NCBI GenBank assembly: GCA_964499935.1 | Contig: CAZCMS010000007.1 | Location: forward strand, 1 to 25,011 | DNA: 25,011 bases | Origin: CALBGR01 sp964499935 | Lineage (GTDB): Bacteria > Patescibacteriota > Saccharimonadia > Saccharimonadales > UBA4665 | Direction: 5' to 3' | Shown here: one piece after another, positions 13,204 to 19,401 of the stretch | Numbering within the stretch: the stretch's first letter is position 1 | Layout: every line of letters begins with the position of its first letter | Notes under the pieces: model-generated | Told to the model about the DNA's origin: nothing | The model's input: the letters and a program-made list of their open reading frames with translations, nothing else | Databases searched by the model: none | Translations under genes and position numbers: made by a program

Positions 13204-13232
13204 TTGACTAATAATTAATCCACATGTAAGCT
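13204..13232 (+). promoter_or_regulatory. Promoter of the metallophosphoesterase; start codon 6 nt after -10
   Basis: TTGACT (13204-13209) directly after the upstream TAA, 17-bp spacer ending in ATG, TAAGCT (13227-13232), then six bases to the ATG at 13239. The -10 matches the consensus poorly, so activation or repression through the inverted repeat is possible. Confidence 0.5.
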
Positions 13233-13274
13233 GATGTTATGAAATTTGATTTAATGTCAGATTTACATGTGGAT
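13218..13274. repeat. 12-bp perfect inverted repeat across promoter and start of gene
   Basis: ATCCACATGTAA (13218-13229) overlaps the -10. Its exact reverse complement TTACATGTGGAT (13263-13274) lies in codons 9-12. The arms are 33 bases apart, and short TCAG sequences beside both extend the symmetry. It could be a bipartite operator, or a hairpin in read-through RNA that hides the start codon. Confidence 0.7.
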
Positions 13275-14078
13275 CTTTCTCCCAGCTATGTGCTGGACTA
13301 TGCCGCCATGGCTACTTCACCAATTGCAGTTGTTGCTGGTGATATTTCAAATGATCCTCACACTACAATTTTAGAAATTGATCGTATTTCCTGCTACTAT
13401 GACAAAGTTATCTTTGTTGATGGTAATCATGAACATTATGACAACCGATCTGAATCAAAAAATAGAGGCCATAGAATGCCTCCAGAAACCTATCAAATTT
13501 TAAGGAAGGCCTTTGAAGGAAACGACAAAGTCTTTTATTTGGATCAAGGGCGCAATGCTTGCATCATCGATGATGTAGCATTCATTGGTGCCAACAATTG
13601 GTACGATTTCAATTGGGGTAATATTAGCTCGGATAATTGTATTTCCACATGGTATCAAGAAATGAACGATTCATACTGGGCAAATATTGACCATGAATGG
13701 GTTAAGAATGAAGCAATCAAACATAATTCAAATATTATGGCAACAGTTGCATCATTGAATCAGAATAACAAAGTTCGAAAGATTGTGCTCGTGACCCACA
13801 CAGTGCCACATACCAATGGCATCTACAATGGACATAACCATAAGTGGATACTACTCAATGGCTGTTATCTGAACTCTAAAGCCCATGAAGCCGGGTTTGG
13901 CAAAGTTGTGGCTCATTGCTTCGGGCATACACACAAAAGACAAATGTTTACAGTTGACAATGTTGAATATATCTGTAATCCTAGAGGATACCAAGGTGAG
14001 CCACAATTTGAAAATTGGTCACCAATTCAGATTGATCTTGGGTTTTCAGGATCAGCATTTGGAGAAATTGAAAAGTGA
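13239..14078 (+). CDS. Calcineurin-like metallophosphoesterase
   Basis: 279 aa. All signature motifs of the binuclear-metal phosphoesterase fold are visible: D8-x-H10 (SDLHVD), GD at 34-35 (VVAGDISND), GNHE at 62-65 (VDGNHEHYD), H187 in LVTHTVPH, and GHTH at 229-232. Such enzymes hydrolyse phosphomonoesters or phosphodiesters of nucleotides, nucleic acids or proteins; the substrate cannot be read from the sequence. A cytoplasmic enzyme is likely, as there is no signal peptide. The mRNA is predicted to be leaderless. Codons for the DLHVD motif form one arm of the inverted repeat shared with the promoter. The next gene overlaps by GTGA. Confidence 0.85.
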   Translation: MKFDLMSDLHVDLSPSYVLDYAAMATSPIAVVAGDISNDPHTTILEIDRISCYYDKVIFVDGNHEHYDNRSESKNRGHRMPPETYQILRKAFEGNDKVFYLDQGRNACIIDDVAFIGANNWYDFNWGNISSDNCISTWYQEMNDSYWANIDHEWVKNEAIKHNSNIMATVASLNQNNKVRKIVLVTHTVPHTNGIYNGHNHKWILLNGCYLNSKAHEAGFGKVVAHCFGHTHKRQMFTVDNVEYICNPRGYQGEPQFENWSPIQIDLGFSGSAFGEIEK

Positions 14079-14356
14079 CTTTTTATGTTTTAGATTCGAA
14101 TGACGAATGGCAGGAAGCTACTCCAGCCATGAAAAAGTTTTATATCAAACTAGATAAACGAAAAACATTTGCTAATAAATTGTCCAGAATTAAAAATGAA
14201 ATCTTTGATATTCATCCTACCAGAATTTCAGATGAAGAAGTAACACTGTGGGCTGAGTTAGAAAAATTTGATGGAGAAAAATTTTCCATTGCAGAAGTTG
14301 AATTAGTATTCAATAGTATAGATAATATCCGCAACAAATGGAGGAATCCATGGTGA
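14075..14356 (+). CDS. Hypothetical protein, 93 aa (GTG start)
   Basis: GTG start in a GTGA overlap with the phosphoesterase stop, with GGAG ten bases upstream; there is no better start in frame. The product is soluble and lysine-rich with helical segments (PAMKKFYIKLDKRKTFANKL; SIAEVELVFNSIDNIRNKWR). No motif recognised. Likely co-expressed with the phosphoesterase. Confidence 0.65.
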   Translation: MTFYVLDSNDEWQEATPAMKKFYIKLDKRKTFANKLSRIKNEIFDIHPTRISDEEVTLWAELEKFDGEKFSIAEVELVFNSIDNIRNKWRNPW

Positions 14357-14529
14357 AGAATTTTTGGAAAGGCTTTTGGAGCGTATTTGATTTTTCATTT
14401 TTGGTTGATAATAGGCCAAGACTATCTGAAAAATATAAACCAAAGCCGTTTACATGGTACCATAATGGCCCTTGGTGGGAACATCCACTCTACAAAGATA
14501 CATGGAAAGACAAAAAAAGCCGGAAGTGA
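14350..14529 (+). CDS. Small aromatic hypothetical protein, 59 aa
   Basis: ATG at 14350 is chosen over 14338 because GGAGG (14340-14344) is five bases upstream. It overlaps the previous gene by seven bases. The product is rich in tryptophan, tyrosine and lysine (FWKGFWSVFDFSFLVDNRPR; FTWYHNGPWWEHPLYKDTWK). Its stop codon lies in the loop of the following terminator. Function unknown. Confidence 0.6.
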   Translation: MVKNFWKGFWSVFDFSFLVDNRPRLSEKYKPKPFTWYHNGPWWEHPLYKDTWKDKKSRK

Positions 14530-14541
14530 CTCCGGCTTTTC
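14515..14541 (+). terminator. Strong intrinsic terminator, possibly bidirectional
   Basis: A 10-bp perfect stem AAAAGCCGGA (14515-14524) / TCCGGCTTTT (14531-14540) with a 6-base loop that contains the TGA stop. The A-rich run before the stem gives a T-run for the other strand too. Confidence 0.85.
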
Positions 14542-14799
14542 TTATGGGCTATCAGTACACTTTATAACCAATTAGGTCTCCAGCCGCTCTACAATATTAC
14601 CACTGGGCGGCTTCACAACAGCGATCACCAGTCTAACAATATTACAGCGTAACTTCAGGTTTTCCAATGTGCCGCTATAGCATACATCAATCAATTGACA
14701 TAAGCATCACAACAGAGCTATTATAAGTTGATACCTAGCTCGTACACACAGTCCGCCTTGGATGTTGATAGCTTAACCAAGGTATAGCATCAATAATGC
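14542..14799. other. 258-base gap without a gene
   Basis: No convincing coding frame on either strand. It holds a hairpin built on AGCCGC/GCGGCT (around 14582-14614), two copies of ACAATATTAC (around 14591 and 14635), a promoter candidate at 14695-14724, and a hairpin CCTTGG (14756-14761) / CCAAGG (14777-14782) that may end transcription of the convergent minus-strand gene. Confidence 0.6.
14695..14724 (+). promoter_or_regulatory. Promoter candidate in a gene-free gap
   Basis: TTGACA (14695-14700), 18-bp spacer, TATTAT (14719-14724). No plus-strand gene follows; any transcript would be a short RNA running into the 3' end of the minus-strand gene at 14800. Confidence 0.45.
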
Positions 14800-15177
14800 T
14801 TAGCGTCGATGCCTAAAATCATATCGACGATCATGATGTCGGCGGCTTGAATCGCGATAGAATCGATCACGGTAATAATATCCATCACGGCCATAATAAT
14901 AGCCACTGTTGTAATAATATCCACGACGTTCATATTCACGATGGTAACGTGAGCGTCTGTCATCGCGGTCATTGTCCTTATCTGCTATAACAGCACCAAT
15001 GACAACTCCAACAACTGCCGCTCCTAAGATAGCACCAACGTCAGTGCCTCCACGACGGTCACGGTCATAGTGCTGGTATGGGTTGCTATAGCGATCACGA
15101 TCCCTAGCAACGGCTTGTGTAGGCGCTACCATAGCTAGTGATGATAGTAAAGCTAATCCTAATCCTAATTTTTTCAT
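14800..15177 (-). CDS. Exported Arg/Tyr-rich protein with glycine-zipper segment
   Basis: 125 aa. The signal peptide MKKLGLGLALLSSLAMVAPT ends near the A-x-A of TQAVA. A glycine-zipper-like hydrophobic stretch follows (GAILGAAVVGVVIGAVIADK), then a tail made almost only of Arg, Asp, Tyr, Ser and His (RRGYYYNSGYYYGRDGYYYR). Bacterial glycine-zipper envelope proteins look similar, so it may sit in the inner or outer membrane or bind the envelope. It is unusual for a phage and might have been acquired from a host. It has a good AAAGGAG site and its own promoter. Confidence 0.7.
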   Translation of the reverse strand: MKKLGLGLALLSSLAMVAPTQAVARDRDRYSNPYQHYDRDRRGGTDVGAILGAAVVGVVIGAVIADKDNDRDDRRSRYHREYERRGYYYNSGYYYGRDGYYYRDRFYRDSSRRHHDRRYDFRHRR

Positions 15178-15206
15178 AAGGAATCTCCTTTAAATATAAC
15201 CTTTAA

Positions 15207-15244
15207 GGTTAGTTTTATAATAACATATTTGATATTAACTAACC
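15207..15244. promoter_or_regulatory. Possible operator: inverted repeat over promoter of 14800 gene
   Basis: GGTTAGTT (15207-15214) and its exact reverse complement AACTAACC (15237-15244) flank the -10. The right arm overlaps the ATTAACTA motif (15234-15241). A separate palindrome TAACCTTTAAGGTTA (15197-15211) lies in the leader. Confidence 0.45.
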
Positions 15245-15256
15245 CTTAACAGTCAA
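15229..15256 (-). promoter_or_regulatory. Promoter of the exported-protein gene
   Basis: Minus strand: TTGACT (15256-15251), 16-bp spacer, TATCAA (15234-15229). It begins right after the terminator of the upstream gene. Confidence 0.7.
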
Positions 15257-15284
15257 AGAAAAAGGCCAGTTTCCTGGCCTTTTA
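15257..15284 (-). terminator. Intrinsic terminator of the 15285 gene
   Basis: Minus strand: a 9-bp stem (arms 15274-15282 and 15261-15269) with loop GAAA, followed by TTTTTCTTT. It lies directly after the stop codon. Confidence 0.8.
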
Positions 15285-15986
15285 TTATTCTACTTCAGCT
15301 TCTTCTTCAGCTTCTTCGTCTTCTTCAAAATTACCAATATCCAAATCCATAACCAATTTTGTTTTCAATGCCCAAAGTGAATCACAAAGTGCATATGTGG
15401 TCATCAATTCATCTGTCATATGAATTTTAATAAGTGAGCTAGCACTTTCTGTCTGGATTTCTTTATCGCCATATTTGCCTGGGCTTACCACCCAAGCATT
15501 GCCAGCATCAGACAATCGAGTCAATTTACCAAGCCCAGCTGCTTCGCCATGCCCACGGCGCTTTGCTTGGAAGATGACCCAGTCACCTACACGAATAGTA
15601 TTGCCAAGCAAATCAGGCTTACGGGTTTCAGTAACCTTGGATTTAGGGGTTCCTTTTGTGAAGGTGTAAACAGGATCGCCAGTGTAATCAAGCAAAAAGG
15701 TAAAATTATTATGATATGATTTTACAGCTACCTTGAAAATCTTTCCATTGCCATAATCAACCTGGAAACCATTCCTTGACATAAACCGTCCGGAATACTG
15801 ATGTTCAGTAAATGCTACTTCAGGATTAATTACTTTGCCAATTGACCCAGTCTTTGCGCCGGCATTACATTTGAAATAAATGTCTTTGCCTTGTTTGGCA
15901 TGTTCAATCATTTCCCCAAACTCATCATATGTGGTCTTGTTAGCCCACTGATTGATTTGGGATTGATCAATTTTAATTGTTTTCAT
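15285..15986 (-). CDS. GDWV-type protein with acidic tail, 233 aa
   Basis: Two regions are visible. The N-terminal part (HAKQGKDIYFKCNAGAKTGS, then IGKVINPEVAF) matches a segment of the neighbour at 16608 (RNGNPVYVKIPLGVFAGSIG). The middle (LLGNTIRVGDWVIFQAKRRG, then GLGKLTRLSDAGNAWVV) matches the small protein at 5884. The C-terminus is highly acidic (NFEEDEEAEEEAEVE). The repeated G-D-W-V and G-S-I-G-K-V segments suggest two SH3-like barrels. No enzyme motif. AGGAG precedes the ATG; the promoter is unclear. Confidence 0.7.
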   Translation of the reverse strand: MKTIKIDQSQINQWANKTTYDEFGEMIEHAKQGKDIYFKCNAGAKTGSIGKVINPEVAFTEHQYSGRFMSRNGFQVDYGNGKIFKVAVKSYHNNFTFLLDYTGDPVYTFTKGTPKSKVTETRKPDLLGNTIRVGDWVIFQAKRRGHGEAAGLGKLTRLSDAGNAWVVSPGKYGDKEIQTESASSLIKIHMTDELMTTYALCDSLWALKTKLVMDLDIGNFEEDEEAEEEAEVE

Positions 15987-16040
15987 ATAAATCTCCTATT
16001 GTCACATTCTTATACTATATTTCACGTGACAACACAAGCA

Positions 16041-16229
16041 TTAATATCGTTTGGCTTCATCAATAAAGCGTGATTCATCCAAGTGTGAGTCAATCGTAAT
16101 AGCAGCATCAGGATGTGCTTTGCGAAGATTCCTAACTGCAATTGGCACTTGCTGTTCACTAAATGCAGCAATCACTAGCAACACGTCTTTTTTGGCATTC
16201 CTACCAATTACAGTATAAATCATCGACAT
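16041..16229 (-). CDS. Small hypothetical protein, 62 aa
   Basis: Begins MSMIYTVIGRNAKKDVLLVI; GGAG lies ten bases before the first ATG. The product has an alternating strand-helix pattern (VLLVIAAFSEQQVPIAVRNL; DAAITIDSHLDESRFIDEAK) like a small alpha/beta or ferredoxin-like fold. No family recognised. A palindrome TCACGTGA (16022-16029) lies just downstream, before the next gene. Confidence 0.6.
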   Translation of the reverse strand: MSMIYTVIGRNAKKDVLLVIAAFSEQQVPIAVRNLRKAHPDAAITIDSHLDESRFIDEAKRY

Positions 16230-16252
16230 TGAAAGTGAACTCCATTTTCATC

Positions 16253-16282
16253 AATATACTACAATTATGTTACCATTGTCAA
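16253..16282 (-). promoter_or_regulatory. Weakly supported promoter
   Basis: Minus strand: TTGACA (16282-16277) inside the end of the upstream gene. The best -10 is TATATT (16258-16253) with an 18-bp spacer; TAGTAT at 15 bp is an alternative. Confidence 0.4.
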
Positions 16283-16615
16283 CAGGGTATTGTAATTCAT
16301 ATCTGAATGTTGAATTTGGGTGTTTTTGTTGACATATTTCCAATCACCGTAGCTTTTGACTGTCTTGTTGGTCTTTTTGTGTGTTGCTACTACAGGACGT
16401 TGATATGGTTCAGCAAATATATCATATGTACCATCTGGCTGATAACGATTTGGATTATTCCAGAAAGCACTTGGACCATCCAAATACAATTCAATATCCC
16501 GTTTGTCAACAGCGGCCATCATTTCAGCTTCACTTATGACTTTTTTAGGTAAAGGAGCAGGAGTGGCCTTTTTAGTAAAAAAGCTAAGCCACAATTTCAA
16601 TATATTATTAAACAT
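16265..16615 (-). CDS. Hypothetical protein, 116 aa
   Basis: Overlaps the upstream gene by eight bases. The N-terminus (MFNNILKLWLSFFTKKATPA) is hydrophobic then basic, and could be a membrane anchor. The rest is polar (VISEAEMMAAVDKRDIELYL, then GPSAFWNNPNRYQPDGTYDI). No family recognised. The arrangement suggests it is translated together with the 16608 gene. Confidence 0.65.
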   Translation of the reverse strand: MFNNILKLWLSFFTKKATPAPLPKKVISEAEMMAAVDKRDIELYLDGPSAFWNNPNRYQPDGTYDIFAEPYQRPVVATHKKTNKTVKSYGDWKYVNKNTQIQHSDMNYNTLLTMVT

Positions 16616-17366
16616 CCAAGCCTACCGAAAATTTGAGTTTGAAATTTGAAATGTCATGTTCGATTAATGTCAATGCTGAAGTAATATCATCATCCACATC
16701 AATTTTAATTCCTGGGACAGCCATTCCATCATTAGTATATTGAACCCCAAGCCGATAATCCTCACCGGCCGGACGTTGTTTTTTCAAATGACTAGCAGTC
16801 TTTACAACTTTGAAATATGCTTGCTTTGGAGTTTGCTTGCCAGTCCACTGGACCAATCGAACTGCTTCATCATTTTGTAATGCAGCAGGGCCAGGATTGA
16901 TCAATACAAAATCCCCTGGATTAATATGGCGCCCAAACATGTCGATTAGGAATCCATCATATGTAATTTCATCCTGTTGTTTTTTTATTAGAAAAGTTCC
17001 TTCAGTCCTTCCTAGGTAAATTTCAACTTTATAATTTCTGAATTGATATTTTGTGAATTTACTGAAATCGATTTTAAATTTTCGAGTCGTGCCATCGATT
17101 TCAACTTCCCACTGGCCTTTTCTAAAAGATAATTTAGGACCATATACAGGAGCAGTTGGCGAATGACATAGGACTTTAGCTAATTTATCAACAGGTTCGG
17201 TTATTTTTAGGCGGCCTATTGAGCCAGCAAACACTCCTAATGGAATTTTTACATAGACTGGATTACCATTTCGGAGTTCTGATTGTATCTTATTGTTGAT
17301 GACATTTCCATCAACAATAGGCTTGTGGCGTGATCCTGAATCAAGCACAATAGTTTCTTTAGCCAT
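16608..17366 (-). CDS. GDFV-type protein, 252 aa
   Basis: Paralog of the 15285 gene. It shares the N-terminal NPVYVKIPLGVFAGSIGRLK pattern and a second segment MFGRHINPGDFVLINPGPAA followed by a VRLVQW strand, and both end with a D-I-x-x-A-L/T-x-L-I-like segment before the C-terminus. The length allows two to three small beta domains. It has no signal peptide. GGAGAAAG precedes the ATG. Binding rather than catalysis is the more likely role, but nothing shows the partner. Confidence 0.7.
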   Translation of the reverse strand: MAKETIVLDSGSRHKPIVDGNVINNKIQSELRNGNPVYVKIPLGVFAGSIGRLKITEPVDKLAKVLCHSPTAPVYGPKLSFRKGQWEVEIDGTTRKFKIDFSKFTKYQFRNYKVEIYLGRTEGTFLIKKQQDEITYDGFLIDMFGRHINPGDFVLINPGPAALQNDEAVRLVQWTGKQTPKQAYFKVVKTASHLKKQRPAGEDYRLGVQYTNDGMAVPGIKIDVDDDITSALTLIEHDISNFKLKFSVGLDV

Positions 17367-17386
17367 TATCTTTCTCCATTTGCATC

Positions 17387-17415
17387 GTAGTAGCGCAAAG
17401 GACGAGCGTTGTCAA
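17387..17415 (-). promoter_or_regulatory. Promoter overlapping a stop codon
   Basis: Minus strand: TTGACA (17415-17410) contains the TGA stop (17414-17412) of the upstream gene. A 17-bp spacer leads to TACTAC (17392-17387), before the start at 17366. Confidence 0.55.
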
Positions 17416-17762
17416 TTCTTAATTGTGAGGGTAGCTTTGGGATAAATTTTGACCAGGATGTCATATACTTTTGGATCAACATTGATGCAACCAGCTGTAA
17501 CACGTTTGCGGTCTGATACAGTGTCAGACTTAAGACGCTGTTCCCTACGTTGCTTTGGGTTCAGTGTCCATACACGATGTATAGCATACACAGTGTCTTT
17601 GGTTTCCCTAAACTGTAAGACATCGCCGCCGTACCCTTCTGATTGAACGATACGACGGCTTAATGTATATGTGCCTGGGGTGGTATTATCACCCACAAGC
17701 ACAGGGTAGCAATTTGATAGAAAGCAAATAGTCGCTAATGTTAGATCAACGACTACATCCAT
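17412..17762 (-). CDS. L,D-transpeptidase-like (YkuD fold) protein
   Basis: 116 aa from ATG 17762, one base after the upstream stop. The C-terminal two thirds follow the catalytic domain of YkuD-type L,D-transpeptidases: TTPGTYTL, AIHRVWTLNPKQRREQRL with H62, and the active-site segment KRVTAGCINVDPKVYDIL with C92 and N94. The family cross-links or modifies peptidoglycan through the cysteine. Here a threonine-alanine pair replaces the usual S-H before G-C. The N-terminus is short and may be only a strand, so export is uncertain; an in-frame ATG at 17807 would add 15 basic residues. Following a secreted-protein gene, it may act on the cell wall. Confidence 0.7.
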   Translation of the reverse strand: MDVVVDLTLATICFLSNCYPVLVGDNTTPGTYTLSRRIVQSEGYGGDVLQFRETKDTVYAIHRVWTLNPKQRREQRLKSDTVSDRKRVTAGCINVDPKVYDILVKIYPKATLTIKN

Positions 17763-17763
17763 T

Positions 17764-18945
17764 TTAGCCACCAATCTTCTTGACTGGTACTTCAACTGGC
17801 ACTTCAATAATAGTTGGCTTCAATGTACCAATTTCACACTGAACTAGTTGAATATTAGTAACAAGTCGAGTATTGCTTGAGCTGTTACCAAATCCGCCCT
17901 GGCCCCAATCGCCAGCACCGCTACCACCACCAATAGCAATGTTACCACCACCACTGATGCCAATAACAGTAGTGAACATCACGACCTGGTTACCAAATAG
18001 TGATACTGAACCATCATCGTTGGTTACACGACGATAATCAACAATATTACCGCTTGCATCAGTATATGGTGCAAGGTCATATGTGAAGCCTTGGTCAACC
18101 TTTGACTTGGAGAAGATTCCACGATGTGTACCAACAATTGGGGTTTGGACTACACGCTGTAGTGGTCCACAAGCAAGTGTTTCCTTGATAATGTTACCAA
18201 TAGCAACCTGGCTTGGTGGAGTTGAAGGAACAACTGGTGGGATAAAGATAGTGCGGCTCTTGTCAACGTAAGTAGTTGAGCTGCGATCAGAAGCGTCTAC
18301 GTTAGTAGTATTGCCCTGTGATGTATTGGAGTTGCTCTGTGAATTCTTATTTGAATTTGAGCTTGATGCATTCACATTAGTATCACCCAATGCGATATCA
18401 GTATCAACATCCAGATTCACATCTTGCTTACCAGTCAAAGTGTTACCACCTGAATTGGAATTACTGTTGGAGTTTGAATCAGACTTTGAATTTGAGTCTG
18501 AATTGCTGTTGGAATTTGAATCACTGTTCAGTTTATTACCTGAACCGTTTCCATTACCGACATTATCAATACCAACCTTTGTTGAATTGCTATTGGTTGA
18601 GTCAACTGATCCACCAGTGCCGTAGCCATAGCCCTTTGCGTCAGCATTTGCATCGGCTCCTGAGTTGGAATTTGAACCAGCATTAGCGTTGCCGCCAGTT
18701 GAATTTGCCCATGAACCTGGTGCAGGGGTTGGTGTGGGCGTAGGAGTTGGGGTTGGTGTAGGAGTTACACAGCTACCATACTGCCATTGTTTGATTGTAC
18801 CTGAAGGCTTCTGGCCCTTACCATCCCAATAATATTGGCCCTTTGGGCAGGATGGCTGGCCATGATTGCCAGTTGCGATAGCTGGTGACGCAAGTGCCGC
18901 CATCGATCCAGCCAAAAGAAGTCCGATAGTTTTGAGTTTTGCCAT
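17764..18945 (-). CDS. Exported low-complexity Ser/Asn-rich protein, 393 aa
   Basis: Start at 18945 (MAKLKTIGLLLAGSMAALAS) with AAAGG upstream; an ATG at 18960 lacks a ribosome site. A signal peptide is cleaved near PAIA-TG. A short domain with two cysteines follows (CPKGQYYWDGKGQKPSG), then a (TP)n run, then about 150 residues of Ser/Asn/Asp/Gly low complexity (NSDSNSNSNSDSNSKSDSNS). The C-terminal domain is ordered (IGNIIKETLACGPLQRVVQT; FTYDLAPYTDASGNIVDYRR) with glycine-rich IGISGGGNIAIGGGSGAGDW. It resembles a cell-surface or secreted linker protein. Only one base separates it from the L,D-transpeptidase-like gene. Confidence 0.75.
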   Translation of the reverse strand: MAKLKTIGLLLAGSMAALASPAIATGNHGQPSCPKGQYYWDGKGQKPSGTIKQWQYGSCVTPTPTPTPTPTPTPAPGSWANSTGGNANAGSNSNSGADANADAKGYGYGTGGSVDSTNSNSTKVGIDNVGNGNGSGNKLNSDSNSNSNSDSNSKSDSNSNSNSNSGGNTLTGKQDVNLDVDTDIALGDTNVNASSSNSNKNSQSNSNTSQGNTTNVDASDRSSTTYVDKSRTIFIPPVVPSTPPSQVAIGNIIKETLACGPLQRVVQTPIVGTHRGIFSKSKVDQGFTYDLAPYTDASGNIVDYRRVTNDDGSVSLFGNQVVMFTTVIGISGGGNIAIGGGSGAGDWGQGGFGNSSSNTRLVTNIQLVQCEIGTLKPTIIEVPVEVPVKKIGG

Positions 18946-18978
18946 TTGTAAACCTTTCATGTTATATAAAGACAGCCG

Positions 18979-19002
18979 ATTAACTAACACACTATAGTTA
19001 AT
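18979..19002. promoter_or_regulatory. Possible operator: ATTAACTA inverted repeat
   Basis: ATTAACTA (18979-18986) and its exact reverse complement TAGTTAAT (18995-19002) with an 8-base spacer. They cover the -10 and the spacer of the promoter driving the exported protein. Confidence 0.55.
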
Positions 19003-19009
19003 GTGTCAA
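18981..19009 (-). promoter_or_regulatory. Promoter of the exported low-complexity protein
   Basis: Minus strand: TTGACA (19009-19004), 17-bp spacer, TAGTTA (18986-18981), covered by the inverted repeat at 18979-19002. Confidence 0.6.
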
Positions 19010-19034
19010 CGGCAAATTTACTATTTTTGTAATT

Positions 19035-19400
19035 TTATTGAATTATCGTAGAATAATTTCTAATCATTTCTGACGGCTCATTGAAATAATTTATTAATTG
19101 TGGATTAGCAGTTAATAATTCAAGAGCTAAATCATCGTCCAAATTCTTAATATAAGATACTGAATATGGATTTTTTGACACTGCTATCTGTTGTAATTCC
19201 AATGATGGGTTATCAATATACGCAAGCAGATCAGGCTTTAATGTTACGGCTGCGACCGTCCATTCATATTTTGGATTAGCTATTACTGACCATACAAAAG
19301 GATATTCCTTGATGGCTTCCAGGATTTGATCATCTGTATATTGACCAATCTTAGTAGCATGAAACTCTAGAAGCCATCTTGGATCATTGAAATCAATCAT
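19035..19400 (-). CDS. NP-repeat (DUF4116-like) protein, 121 aa
   Basis: Start at 19400, one base after the upstream stop. The product has about four helical repeats (PFVWSVIANPKYEWTVAAVT; LLAYIDNPSLELQQIAVSKN; VSYIKNLDDDLALELLTANP) and the family's C-terminal cap (NEPSEMIRNYSTIIQ). Smaller than the tandem paralogs at 20107-23448, but clearly related. Probably co-transcribed with the membrane protein upstream. Confidence 0.7.
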   Translation of the reverse strand: MIDFNDPRWLLEFHATKIGQYTDDQILEAIKEYPFVWSVIANPKYEWTVAAVTLKPDLLAYIDNPSLELQQIAVSKNPYSVSYIKNLDDDLALELLTANPQLINYFNEPSEMIRNYSTIIQ

Positions 19401-19401
19401 G

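Noticed and set aside
14542..14690. tRNA-like element in the gap
   Set aside because: A hairpin of AGCCGC/GCGGCT exists, but no T loop, acceptor stem or anticodon arm can be arranged around it.
15987..16040. Promoter for the 15285 gene
   Set aside because: Minus-strand TTGTGT-17-TATAAG is possible, but the -35 is poor and a TCACGTGA palindrome confuses the reading; not listed as a feature.
18311..18686. Plus-strand open frames and repeated units resembling a CRISPR or tandem repeat
   Set aside because: The repetition comes from Ser/Asn and TP codons of the exported protein on the minus strand; unit lengths are irregular and no spacers exist.
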